Source: Ganoderma boninense
Lineage: Eukaryota > Basidiomycota > Agaricomycetes > Polyporales > Polyporaceae
NCBI GenBank assembly: GCA_002900995.3
Contig: CM035304.1
Span: forward strand, 82,877-146,876
DNA length: 64,000 nt
Direction: 5' to 3'
In this document: one piece after another, positions 35,964 to 47,065 of the stretch
Numbering within the stretch: the stretch's first letter is position 1
How the letters are laid out: the number at the start of each line of letters is the position of its first letter
Made by a program: the position numbers and the translations under genes
The notes under the pieces: model-generated
Told to the model about the DNA's origin: nothing
Seen by the model: only the letters and a program-made list of their open reading frames with translations
Database searches by the model: none

Positions 35964-37407
35964 ATGTCAACTTCTGGAACCACCCCTATTGACAGTATCT
36001 CGAGCATCCTCCTTGGGTTGAGACGGATATATCCAGACCTGATGGAAAGCCCGGCGAAAATCCTGACTTTTCTCGGCGATCCTGTGCCCTCCAACGACTA
36101 CCATTACCTCGACGCCCTAGCCACGCTCTGCACTTTCGCCGGCACGGCGACATGCGACTCTGTAGCCGCGGCCGTCGAGTACGGCGAGGAAAGCAATCGT
36201 CTCTATCTGGCGACCAGCTCCTCCTCGTCTTCGACGAACGTGCGAAGCTTTGTGCCTGCTTGGATCGACCTGATGCAGAACTTGAGCCGTCAATCCCCCA
36301 ACGGCAGTCCTTCTTCTGCCCAATCCGAGCCCGAGAAAGATGAGGACTTGAAGCCCTGGGACCGCGACCACACTGTCCCTGAACAGACCTTCATCGTCGA
36401 AATCTATCGCGCGTGCCATGCAAAGCTACTGGACGTCGTCAGCTGCCAAGCCGGTCTCACACAACGCCTGTTGGACGTGGTTACAGACATGGATGACGCG
36501 AAGCTCCGCTTTTGGAAGATCTTAGGCTCGCCACTGGTGGAGGAACTTCAGTTCCTGATCAACGTGGCGGAGACGCGCGGAAGCAAGGACTGTTTGTCTG
36601 ATAAAGACCTTCTACGTTTGCACCGTGCGGCTGCGACTGTCGCATGGCTCAAGGTCCCGATCAATGCCTTTGCTCCATGTGAGTCCACCGTTCTTTCTCA
36701 ATGAACCTTCTACATGCTCATAATGCGCTCATGCACCACCTCATGATGAACTGGAATATTTGAAGTCTACGGAGCTGTGGATCGTTTATCGGACGCGGTC
36801 GACACCCTCATAAAGTTCGCATCCTCCGCCCAATACAAAGCGAGGGTCGACCGCTCTTGGACTGTCGTCTGGGTCGACGTGCCCGATTGCTCCCCTGCAT
36901 TCCTCGCGACTACCAACGCACAGGAGCTCGCCGCGATCGTCACAGACGAGACACCACTCCGCGACGAACTCGTCTCCGTATTCAAGACGTGGGGCCCCTT
37001 CGAACTCCCCGCCCCGTCTGGATCCGCGAGACGTGCGCATGCACATGGTCGATGGGTCCCCCGATCATTTCACCGGAGACAGCGTCGTGCACAGCGCGGC
37101 CGTCCTCATCTCCTACTTCTGCAGAAGCAGGGACGTCTCCCGCGCAGTCGAGCCCTATCTCGGGTGCTCCCACCCCATCTGCTACCCCTGCCTGATGCTC
37201 GTGGATGCATGCAATTGGGGGGGCGAGATGGACCCGTTCGTCGAGGTCGGCCGCCGGTGCGTCGACTTCGGACGGCTGGACGTCGCGTGGGCGTACCCGC
37301 GGGAGATGGGTTCGGAGATCTACGGGATGCTGCTGGACCGCGTTGCTGCGGACTTCGAACACCTCTGCACCCAGCAGGAAAGTTCCATGCCGTGGAGCTT
37401 GCTATAG
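35964..37407 (+). pseudogene. Deaminase-fold protein with frameshift and lost catalytic Glu
   Basis: Start ATG at 35964 (MSTSGTTPIDSISSILLGL). Exon 1 to about 36,679 is intact: DYHYLDALATLCTFAG, FIVEIYRACHAKLLDVV, DLLRLHRAAATVAWL. The intron runs about 36,680-36,769; exon 2 starts FYGAVDRLSDAVDTLIKFAS and continues WTVVWVDVPDCSPAFLATT. Near 37,020 there is one extra base relative to the 16-17.5 kb copy (TCTGGATCCGCG against TCTGGCCCGCG), which shifts the frame before HMVDGSPDHFTGD. Downstream, the active-site segment is VVHSAAVLISYF: the HxE Glu is Ala (GCG). The CxxC part GCSHPICYPCLM is intact. Both lesions predict no deaminase activity. The stop is TAG at 37405-37407. Inverted partner of the gene at 16,066-17,527. 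Confidence 0.75.
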
Positions 37408-37734
37408 GTTCCTGAGACGAGCGAGGAGACCTGACATAAAGTACGTGTACACCATCTTTTTGGGGTCGAAGTGAGTATCTTATGCTAGCGAATTTATTTC
37501 AGTGGTCGATATTGATCTTCCTTGGATCCCTGTGGCGGCCGGGTTCGAGTGCCAGTGGAAATGTCAGAGCTGCGGGTGCCCTAGATAAATATCTTTAGAT
37601 CATCCAGTTGAGAATAGAAAAGATGATAATCTCAATACCATGAATCAAGGCATTGCAAACTCTCATATACAATAAGCTTGTTTTACATAGAGTGCAAATC
37701 TGTGTGCAGAACATCGGCGTCATGAGCGACTGCA

Positions 37735-38430
37735 AGCAGCTGCCAGCCTGAGTTGTGCCGGATGGCTTCACAAACAATGACAAACAGTCCATATCGAGCG
37801 CTTGAGCGGCCTGGATTTTGCACCGTTTCTCGTCAACCTCAGACTGCTAGCCTCTCGTCGCCCTGGACTGCGGACTGGTCTACCCCGCTGATCTGTATAT
37901 GTTGTGTATATGTTGAGAATTTTGAGGATGCAATCTTGTCCACTCTGGGTTCTGTGACTGTTCGTGCGGCGCGCAACTACTGTAGAGGCTCTCTGTCCGC
38001 CGGCGGACTCGGACGTCATTTCTTGAAAGCTTGAAAGCCCTGCGTTCAGAGAACACACCATTCATCATACTGAACCGTCATCGTGTTCCATAGTACGAAA
38101 CTCCGCCTCTTTACTTCTTGCCAAGACTTGCTCTCGCGCCGAACTCGAGCATTTGACAGCCTTCGATGAATCATGCGCGCACAGCCAAGGAGGGTTGGAG
38201 ACGGACACGTCACCCGTGAGGACGGCATGCAAGGGCTCTTCCATGTCGAGTGCAGGTGCGTCTTCGCCTATTCATATGTTTTTGCGCGTCCCAGTATCCA
38301 CATTTCCCCTCGAGTCCTCAGGCACTCCGCGTTGGCAGACGTCACCTTGTTTCTGCCTTCCGACTTGTCACCCCTTACTGTTTCGCGCACCCTTGCCGAC
38401 AACTCAAACCTTCGAGAACCATGGCTTGAC
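37735..38430. repeat. Dispersed repeat R1, inverted copy
   Basis: Reverse complement of R1. The outer part reads in plus frames as LFHVECRCVFAYSYVFARP, the same decayed peptide seen on the minus strand at 15.3 and 28.1 kb. Confidence 0.75.
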
Positions 38431-39080
38431 ACAAGTGCAGGTAAGTCGTGACACGTCATTATTCGCCAGCATTGGAGATGCCCATCTCGTCTGATATAGA
38501 ACGAACGCACGGCCGATATCGTTGACGCCCCCTTCACCGAAGTCTGGGAAGAGCAGGCGTAATTCATGTCGAGGAGGAAGGTATTCTGCGAGTGAATGGG
38601 CTAGTGCTGCTGGATCTGGTCAACTGAGCTTCCTAGAATGTCAAGAGTGGCATGCGCAACCGGATTGAGCACTATGTGAGTGGGGTTCGTTTCTCTGGAC
38701 ACTGTGGTTTGTACTACGGTTCCCACACATTAGATTCCATGCAAAGGTTATGAGAAGCGCGGCTACGACGATTGGAATGGTGGCAAAAGTTCGCCTGTAC
38801 CTCGGTAGCCGTCGCAGGCTCCAGCGCCAGTGCAGTTTCCATTTGTCTCACCTCTAAAGCAGCGACGTATGGCGTAGCCTTCAGCCTGTGAGTCCGCTGT
38901 TGCTATTCTTCCATCACAATCACTGACCGCGGACGGTGCTCCTGGTGCTCCTGCCAGAAGGCCCGTTTTCGCCTGTGTTTTCGCCCCCTAGGTGGCTTAC
39001 CCCGGCCAAAGCCGGGGAATTAATAACAGGAAACAGTGTAATCCTCCACCGTGGCTCCGCCGTGTCGTCCTCGGGCTAAA
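38431..39080. other. Spacer between duplicated blocks
   Basis: No gene or repeat recognised. A short imperfect palindrome CCCCGGCCAAAGCCGGGG lies near 39,000. Confidence 0.35.
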
Positions 39081-39082
39081 TA

Positions 39083-39640
39083 AACGCCCAGATTTCGTAG
39101 AAACTGTGTACAGCCTCTGGCGCGCCGCTGAGATCCTCCTCTCGTTCGCGACTTCCCCTGAGCACCAGCACCGCATCAAGGTCGAGTTGCCATGGACCGC
39201 CGTCTGGGACAACGTCGCCGGGTCTGACAGCGACACTGGCAGCGCCCCCAACTCCGTCGCGACGGTGTGCGCGCACGAGCTGCCCACAATGGTCAACCAC
39301 CCGGACTTGCCTGCGCAACGACCAGCTGGCGACCATGGCCACAAAGTGGAAAGCATTTGAGCCCTCTCCGCCCTCCGATTCCCCGACTCCGGGGATGTAC
39401 GAACGGTCGAGAGTTCCCCAGCGACCGGCCGGGGCGCCGTGCACTAGCGCAAGTGCGCTCCTGCAGCATATCCTCAGCGACGAGCTCTCCATCGAGCCGT
39501 ACATCGAGAGCTTGTACCCCGTATGCTACCCCTGCCTCATGCCCGTCGGCACATGCAATCTAGAACACATGGACGGCGCGCTTCCTTATTGTCGCCCGCC
39601 ACAGTCCTCTACGCACGGCGTATACACAGCAGCCAAGTAA
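39083..39640 (+). pseudogene. Deaminase exon-2 remnant
   Basis: Lacks the N-terminal exon. It begins after an acceptor-like TTTCGTAG with TVYSLWRAAEILLSFATS and PWTAVWDNVAG, corresponding to the start of exon 2 in the neighbours. A frameshift follows near 39,310. The HxE site is destroyed (GTGCACTAGCGCAAG brings a stop or PCTSASALLQHI), while YPVCYPCLMPVGTCN keeps the CxxC. It ends about 150 nt before the next deaminase gene, so it is probably a decayed tandem copy. Confidence 0.75.
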
Positions 39641-39786
39641 CCATAGAAACGCAGCCCCTTCTCTCCCATATACATCACCCAGTAGGTACGCCTCATCTGC
39701 GCACGCGCTTATTGAGTGTTATTAACCGATTTAATCCAGAGATCGATAACCACCCTCATATAGTAGTTGATCCCTTGCCACTATCC

Positions 39787-41169
39787 ATGTCGACTTCCAC
39801 GACCACCAAGATAGACCCTCTCTCTAGTATCCTCCTTGCGATGAGGCGAATACCCCAATCAAGCCCATACAAGGTCCTGCAGCACCTCCGCAGTCCCAAA
39901 TACCCCCACAAGTGCCACTACCTAGACGCGTTTGCAACGCTATGTTCCTTCGCTGAACCGTGCGATTCGGTAGCCGCAGCCATCCGTCGCTCCGAAGAAT
40001 CCAACGAATTGCACCTTGCGACCAGCTCCCCCCCTCCCTCAGCACTGAAAGACCAGGTGGCCACCTGGATCGCGCTCTTGAAGAAGCTTCCAGTCCTCTC
40101 GTGCCTGCCAGGGCGGTCATGGACCAGAGCCTGGGGAATATTCAGACTCGGAGTCGGACTTCGACGACTACGACTACGAAAGCACCCCCTCCATCCAATC
40201 CTTCATCGTCGGAGTGTATAGCGCCTGCCATGTGGGGCTCTCGGATGTCATCAATGGCGACAACCTCGGCCGAAAGGTGCTGCTGTCGGCACAAGAATAT
40301 AATGGCACATTCGCCACGTATAGTGAGATCCCCTGGTCTCAACTGACCCACGACCTCGAGGTCCTGATTGCCATGGGCGAGAGGAAGCCCCTCACGTCGA
40401 CTGAAGATCTTCTCAACTTGCACCGCGCCGCCACCGCTATCACGGAGTTCGAAAACAAGCTTTACGAGGACCGATATGCCACATGTGAGTTTATGTCTCG
40501 CAACTCCGACCTAGCATTCATCGTGAGCAGACCGCTGAGCAAATGGCTTGAAAAATACTTGCAGTCTTCGAAGCCATCTGCAGCATCACTGACGCTGTCG
40601 ACACTCTCATCCGTTTTTCGACCTCTGCGAAGCATCACGCCAAACTCGAGGCTCCTTGGAACATCGTCCTGGTCGACGGTGCCGGAGGCGCCTCGGATTT
40701 CATCGCCTCTGCCAACACAGGTGAGCTCGCACGGATCTTCAACCACAAACAGCCACTGTCCGGCCAACTCTCATCCGCCGAATGGAAATCCTTCCAGCCG
40801 CGCTCCTCCGAAAACGTGCGACTGCTGCAGGCCGACGAGGACCCCCGGGTCTATTTCACCGGACCAGCCGTCGTGCACTGCGAGAGCGCCCTCCTCGCCT
40901 ACCTCCTCCAGCACGACATCGACTCGGAGCTCGCGCAGGCTGTCGAGCCGTACGTCGGGTGCTCGCGCCCCGTCTGCTACGCGTGTATGATGCTCATACG
41001 CGTTTACGACTGGACGTTCGACACGGTCTTCAGAGTCGGCTGTCGGTCTGACTTGGACGAAATATACATCTCCTGGGCGTATCCGTCGAGGCTGGGTCCG
41101 ACGGCCTACAGGAGGCTAGTGCAGGACGCGGCTGATGACCTCAGGTCCCTGTTTTCAGCATCCCCCTGA
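39787..41169 (+). CDS. Predicted deaminase with intact active site; one frame change in linker
   Basis: Start ATG at 39787 (MSTSTTTKIDPLSSILLAM). N-terminal region CHYLDAFATLCSFAEPCDS and FIVGVYSACHVGLSDVI. Between 40,085 and 40,130 the frame must shift by one base to pass from WIALLKKLP to EPGEYSDSESDFDDYDYES, a poorly conserved acidic linker. An intron at about 40,484-40,563 precedes FFEAICSITDAVDTLIRFST. The active site is complete: VVHCESALLAYLL and GCSRPVCYACMMLI. Stop TGA at 41167-41169. If the linker shift is a consensus error this is a functional enzyme; otherwise it is a recent pseudogene. Confidence 0.75.
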
Positions 41170-43578
41170 GGAGCGTTCTCGCCATGTAGGTGAGCAGGAG
41201 ACGTTTCGTCGACCATCCGGTAGCTCACTGACAAATTCCTCCCAGTGCTCGAGATGAGTCGGTGACCGCCAGCGTTGAAGGCGAGACTGGAGGGGAAGTC
41301 ACTGGACTCAGCCGAAGATGTCGGAGGGAGTAGCATCCTGACTCCTCAGAGCAGTGCTCGTGGGGGTTTCGAGTAGACGAGGTGCTCACAAATGCGCAAT
41401 ATACAGATTCCATGTTATTCTAGAGCTTTGTCCCCATAGAGTTCAAACGCAACCATCACTCCGAGATTCCTCCGGAGTTGAACGGACAAGGCCTTGGTCA
41501 TGAGTTGGTCATGAGCGACCTGCTACTGTAATAGCCATGGAGGGAAAGCGACCTGCACGCGGCCGGACTAGGATGTGGCTTGTGCGGGATTTCTGCGCAC
41601 TACGCGGGTCCCGCGCACGACCGCCGCTTCGCGCAATGGCCCCTTGCGCGCAACCATCGCGACGCGTGCGTGGCAATTTTATGCGTGCATTTCGTGCGTG
41701 TGGGGGTACTTTGCGGTAGATCGGAAGGAGGAGGAGGAAGAGGACGGGAGATTTTTATCGGGGGCAAGTCTGAACGTAATGGCGTTGACGTCAGATGGAG
41801 CGCGCTAGGCGCCTGTGCCACCGTTTTCCGTATCGTAAGGGTGCTGGCAGCCTTATCCCTCTCCATTCACCACCCCCCGCCCGTAGGTTGAGCTGTTGAA
41901 CTGTCTTTCGTCTTCATGCATCTCCAAGCTAGCTGGTACGCCTTACTCCGAACCTCTGTCCCTGGCACTCTCGAGCGGCACGGGATGTCCTGGTGAGACC
42001 GCGGCTTCGTTGCTCCGCTGTAGCTAGACTGTCGAGCCCTCTTTCGCTGGTGTCGCCGGCCACGGTCTGCTCTGCAATATCCACAACACCGTTACTGGGC
42101 CTGTTGTGTGTGTGGTGTGCATGCTATGTAAGTCCTTCGTGCTCTTCCCTTCCCGACTTGCCCAATCTCGAATCCGTGCGTCCCCACCATTCCTCCTGTA
42201 ACTACGTCCGTGATGTGCTGATTGGCAGCTCTAGCAGCGACAATTGTGCCTGCCACTGGTCCCACAATCCCATCTCCCCCGTGAGTCGCCAGCCACAGAC
42301 CATAGAGCGCGACGGGAGTCCCCCTGGGGACCCGGGCCTCTTCTCCCTCTGTCCTTCCCGCTTTCCCCTACGCGTCGTCCATCCAGCCGGCCTTCATGAG
42401 GCCTGTCCTTCCCTGCATACATACAAGCTGCCAGTATACCCCTGGTTCTGGAGCTTCTGGTCGATCTAGGAGGGGCGTCGGAGATACTTGGCGCGGCTGA
42501 GCGTGTTCGTTATGCGACAAGATGCATTGGTGAGTGCCCATATCTGGAAACCATGATTTGGATCTCTGAATCAGCGACGAACAGACCTGTCGTTCCGTAC
42601 TGAGGTTTGAGGAATCCGGACGGGTTGTAAGCCCCGGGATTGCACTGCCGGCTACCGTTCTGAAGGTGAGTTCCGTGTAGGTGCGGATCTACATGCGGTC
42701 AGGGACCAGAACCAACCCTCTGCTCTCCGCTCAGGCTAGGACCAACGGCGCCACCCATTGTCTGCTGTCCGTCTCCGGTTCGCCTCACCTTCTCTACGTA
42801 CCATGACGACGAGGCTGTCTATCCCCGAGGTCGCTGCGAGCACGACGTGTCCCCTGTCGGCACCTTGCTCATCTGATCGTGTCGGCGACCCTGGATCACA
42901 GTTATTCTGAACTTGCCTCCATGCGGGAACTCTCTTGCATTCCGGTCTGGATGCGGACTCACCGCGACTGTTAGACTCGCCCATTTTTCCGACGACGGGC
43001 TGTGGACGCCGTTTGGCTGCGTTTGTCTCGGGCGCCAATCGGTCTCGAACCATCGAGAGTGTATTACTCGGGCATCCATCTGTTCCCGTTCGTGCGTCCA
43101 TCAATATTAAATGTGGTCTGCGGGGAAGAAGAAGCGGCGAAGCAACGGGGATACTCTACCATTCCGGAGTAGGATCCCCCAACCGGCCGCACGCCTGGCT
43201 TTCGCGAGACAACATTGTATGTGCGCCGCCCTCTGTCTCACGCTGCAGTTAGGGCGCAAACAGAGACGACCGACGTCCATCGCCGCTTGTGCTGCATGGA
43301 AGCGAGCAGCCTCCGGGTCTGCCACAGCCCTTCGGTCGTTCTCCGTCAAACCTGTTCCGCGCAGACGTTCCGTAGCGGCTCATGTGCCCTCTCAGGCTTC
43401 TCGCCGCCCTCTAAGCCCGGCCGCTGTCCATATGATGCCACAGGCGCCGCGATGATCTGCCGCTCGCGACTCCTTCTCTGGAGACTGGGATCTCCTCCGG
43501 TTCCCCATCTCTGTCTGATCTTGCCCGTGCGCGTGGGCCCGGCCCCATCGAGCATCTGCCACTCCCCCCTCCCCCCGG
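41170..43578. other. Spacer without a recognisable gene
   Basis: 2.4 kb. Open stretches at 41,580-41,890 and 41,993-42,469 lack a start context, domain or consistent splice sites. Splice-like GTRAGT signals occur in 42.0-42.7 kb, so a short unrecognised gene cannot be excluded. Confidence 0.4.
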
Positions 43579-43585
43579 TATAAAG
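43579..43585 (+). promoter_or_regulatory. TATA box of the 43.7 kb CFEM gene
   Basis: TATAAAG 106 nt upstream of the start codon. Confidence 0.65.
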
Positions 43586-43690
43586 TTCAGGTTCGGCCGA
43601 GGACGCGGGGTGCCCTTGACCCCGGTCGACGTCCGCTCGTTCGTGCTCGTTTTCGCTGCCTCCCCCGTCCTCCGCCTCCTCCGCCTCGCG

Positions 43691-44726
43691 ATGAAGCTCG
43701 CTCTCCTCTCCCTCGCCCTCGCCGCCGTCCTCGGGGCCGCCTCCGCCCAGAGCCTGGACCCGTGCATCGAGAGCTGCCTCACCTCGTCCGCGTCCGCCGC
43801 GGGCTGCTCCACGTGCGTATCCGTCCTCCGTTCGCCCCCTCGCGCGCCGTCGTCCTGCACCCCCGCCTGACTCTCTCGCGCTGTCTTTGTGCTTGCTTTG
43901 TGTGTGGCTATGTGGGTATGGGTGTGGGACAGGTCGGACATCCACTGCTTCTGCACGAGCTCGAAGTTCCAGCAGGCCATGCTCCAGTGCCTCCAGGCGA
44001 ACTGCACGGCCCAGGACCTCCAGGACGCCGAGGCGTTCGAGGCCGCGGCCTGCGGTACCGCTACCACCTCCAGTGCGTCGCGTCACTCTGGTTCTCTGGC
44101 TCGGATGCTAACGCGTGATGCAGCGACCTCGTCGTCCTCGTCCTCTTCGTCGCACTCGACGTCGTCCTCGACCAAGACCAGCTCGTCCGCCTCGAGCAGC
44201 ACGAGCCACGGCACGTCGTCCTCCTCCTCCCACGCCGAGTCTTCCTCGCACGCGAGCTCGGTGAGCCACGCCTCGTCCTCCATCTCCGCGTCGTCGAGCG
44301 CGAGCCACCCGGCCTCGAGCGGCGCGTCCTCCAGCGTGTGAGTACTCGTCTCTCGCCCTTCCCATGCGCCCCGTCCCCCGTCCCCCTTCCCACGGGTGCG
44401 CCCTGCCCCAGTTCGGAACCCTGTGCATACGAAACATGTGTTGAAGCGCGGCGCTGGTTTCACTTAGGTCGACTTCCATCACCGCCACCGTCACCGCGTC
44501 CGTGGACCCGACGACCGCCACGGCCACGGCCACGTCGAGCAGCACGAGCGCGACCGCGCTGACGGTGCCGCCGTCGGTCACTGCGCCGTCGGGGACGATC
44601 GCGACTGTGACGTCGACGAGCGCGACCTCGTCGGCGACTGGGGGCGCGAACGCGGCCGCGCGCGCGCAGGGCGGCGTCGTCCTCGCCGTCGCGGCTGCGG
44701 CCGTCGGCGCCGCGTGCGCGTTGTAA
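43691..44726 (+). CDS. GPI-type CFEM-domain protein
   Basis: Start ATG at 43691, signal peptide MKLALLSLALAAVLGAASAQ. Exon 1 (to 43812): DPCIESC and GC. Exon 2 (43933 on): SDIHCFC with the Asp, LQCLQANC, AAC. After a short intron ending GATGCAG, exon 3 encodes a Ser-rich stalk (SSSSSSHSTSSSTKTSSS). Another intron (from about 44,340, acceptor CACTTAG near 44,467) leads to the last exon, Thr/Ser-rich with the hydrophobic tail VVLAVAAAAVGAACAL. All eight CFEM cysteines and the predicted haem-ligand Asp are present. Likely cell-surface haem/iron-binding or wall protein. The tail NAAARAQGG resembles that of the 57.3 kb gene. Confidence 0.92.
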
Positions 44727-46177
44727 AATTGGAATAAGTTGCAGTTGTGAGGATGGGGATGAGGACGAGGATGGGGGGATGAGCGAGGGATTGTGATATA
44801 TGGGTGTCGCTGTCCAAAATGCTGTGTGTGTTGTAGTCGTGGAGATGAAGATGGAGATTGTACTTGGGAGCAGCATGGCGCACTCGGACCGTGCGCCGTC
44901 GCTGCGTGTTGTTATACCCCTCGCCCCCTTGGGCCTGCCGCTCGTTATTGTGCTGTTTGTTGTTGTTTGTTTTCTTGACGGTGCTCGAGCTCTGCCATTG
45001 CGTCTGGGGTCTGTCTCTAGACTATCGATATCATTAATATCTAGAGACCGAGGGCACTTAGGCGTTCGAGGGGGACGATGCATGGCAGTTCTCGGGCCCG
45101 GTGCGTCTGCTGAACATTCCATGTACTGTATGCTCGTTTGCGCGGTCGGTTCCGCGATTCTGAGCATGATCGACGCTCTGCTCGTCCTGTATCATTGTTA
45201 CTGTACGCGTTCGTCACCCTTTGAATGTTCCGTTGGATGCTTTCGGGTGACATTGATGCACTGGCAGCTGCGCCGTCCGCGTTGTGCACTGGTCCTTCAA
45301 AGTGTGCCAACTGCGACGCACTTCAGAGGTCTCCGCGCCACCACGTGAGTCGTCAACCCCGCGTGGTCTATTTGGCACTATTTGTACACCGTTCTGGTCG
45401 TACGCCGCCTGCCTGTTGCGACTCGCCGAGCCAATGACAGATTGTCCGACGTCCAACATCTTGCTCATATCGTACTCCACGTCCTCGAATTCCAGGGGCC
45501 CGTGGATCGCTCGACTCCTGTCTAGCGAAAGGGGCCGGGTCGTTGCACTCTCGCTGCCTTTCAAGTCCGGCGAGTCTGCGTCCGTTCCTTGGCAACTCGA
45601 TCCACCCCCCGCCCCCACCCCGCCCCCGCCTGGACCCCCACCTCGATTCGGAGGCTCAGAGGGTAGTGCGTGCAGAATACAGAGGCAGACCGCGAGAGGC
45701 GCGTAGAATTTCCTCCAACCCTGCGTCGGACTCGACTGAGGCTGGCCCGCCACGGTCGTGGACGTCTCGCCTCCACCGCGTCCGTCCATCCATCGAGGAA
45801 CACTAAGAAGGCCGGACTACGACCACCGTCAACCCAAGCCGGGCCAGCGGGTCGCGGATGCATCGCGAACGAACCCCAACAGAACTTCGCGCAGCGTCAC
45901 AGGCGTCATCCCGCTTCAAGCTGGCTGACTGGCGTGGGCGGGGATCGATGCGCGGCCGCCGGTCCGCCTCCGCCGCCCCGTCACAGTGCGTCGAATCCTC
46001 CCTTGGCAGCGCAGCGCAGTTCGACGATCGGCGGCCCGCTGTCACTGTCCCCTCCGTGTGCTGGCACATAGGCTTCTATCGCTATAACTCGCCGCGTTTA
46101 GGAGCTCCATCTCCCAGCCCGTGTCCGCGTTAGTGCTCGGCGGACGGCATGCACGCCGTGCCGCACATGCATATACA
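44727..46177. other. Spacer with a short inverted repeat
   Basis: No gene recognised. GTCTCTAG and CTAGAGAC at about 45,012-45,047 form an 8-bp perfect inverted repeat around an AT-rich core, about 290 nt after the CFEM stop; it may be a 3'-end structure or chance. Confidence 0.4.
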
Positions 46178-46185
46178 TATAAAAG
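46178..46185 (+). promoter_or_regulatory. TATA box of the 46.3 kb CFEM gene
   Basis: TATAAAAG about 115 nt upstream of the ATG. Confidence 0.65.
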
Positions 46186-46298
46186 GGGGGCTGCGCTGTG
46201 CACGTACCGGAGGGCAGGCTCCTACATCGCACGCCGCTACCGCTGGACGCTACACACGACACACTACACTTGCACCGCGCGCTCGAGTCCCGACGACC

Positions 46299-46722
46299 AT
46301 GAAGCTCGCTCTCGTCTCCATCCCTGTCGCCGCGTTGCTCTTCGTCGCGGGCGCGCACGCCCAGTTCGCGACGTACGGAATACCCTCGTGTGCGACGCCG
46401 TGCGTCGAGCAGGCTGCGATACAGGGCCGCTGTGGCTTGTGCGTCCCGCTCTTCCTCTCCCCCTCTCCCCTCTCCCCTTCTCATCCTTCTCTCCTCCTCC
46501 CCCTCTCCTTCCCTCCCCCTGTACGCGCAGCGCTGACGTTCCTGTGGCTCGACATCGCGCAGCACGGACACGACGTGCATCTGCACGGCGCTCAAGAAAC
46601 CGGCCGTCCTGGGCACGGCCGTCATGTGCGAGCTGGGCGGGTGCCCGGACGCGAACACGGGGGCCGAGACGGGCGTGCAGTCGGCGCTGGTGCAGTTCTT
46701 CGACGGGCACTGTATGGGATGA
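46299..46722 (+). CDS. Small secreted CFEM-domain protein, divergent
   Basis: Start ATG at 46299, signal peptide MKLALVSIPVAALLFVAGAH. Exon 1 (to 46438): IPSCATPC and GRCG. Intron 46439-46562 is pyrimidine-rich and ends CATCGCGCAG. Exon 2 reads TDTTCICTALKKPAVLG, VMCELGGC and FFDGHCMG, then TGA at 46720-46722. That gives eight cysteines and the Asp in D-T-T-C-I-C. Length is about 98 residues, without a stalk, so it is a freely secreted protein. The loop before Cys6 is longer than in the paralogues. A different frame across exon 2 is also open but breaks every CFEM motif. Confidence 0.85.
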
Positions 46723-47065
46723 CCGGTCCTTGACGGGGGAGGGTGAGGGGAGGTGGCCGTCCCGTGAGTCGAGGCTGTTCCGGCGCTCTTATAGCGTCTC
46801 CGGTGTCGAGAGGCGAAGGGAGTCGAAGGGGCCGCGGTCGCGTATGGAGGTACACGACGTACGGAGACTTTCGATAGTCCCTTCGTGTACATTTGTTGTA
46901 AAGCAAAGTGATACACATTTATCGAACGCGCTTTTCCGTGACCGGCGTGCCCGATGTTACGCATGCACTGCCGCTAGTCCACTCTAGTTATCGCCCTCGC
47001 CCTCGCATTCGCCCTCGCATTCGCCATTGTCCCGTAGTCACAAACGTCTCCTAGAACGATCGAGC

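Larger units (their letters stand above)
35964..38430. repeat. Inverted segmental duplication, arm 2
   Basis: Mirror image of 15,181-17,527, with the deaminase first and R1 at the right end. The 3' flank (37,408-37,740) matches 15,860-16,065 on the other strand, with an extra stretch around 37,590-37,660. Confidence 0.85.

Noticed and set aside
41580..41891. Short open frames in 41.5-41.9 kb
   Set aside because: Frames on both strands are open for compositional reasons; no splice pattern or domain.
43346..44086. 246-codon minus-strand open frame opposite the 43.7 kb CFEM gene
   Set aside because: Mirror of a GC-rich, Ser-coding region; low complexity, no domain, and the plus strand has a signal peptide, all CFEM cysteines and consistent introns.
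46098..46987. 288-codon open frames on both strands around the 46.3 kb gene
   Set aside because: Long only because the region is GC-rich. They ignore the promoter, start codon and intron of the CFEM gene and encode Arg/Ser-rich sequence without motifs.
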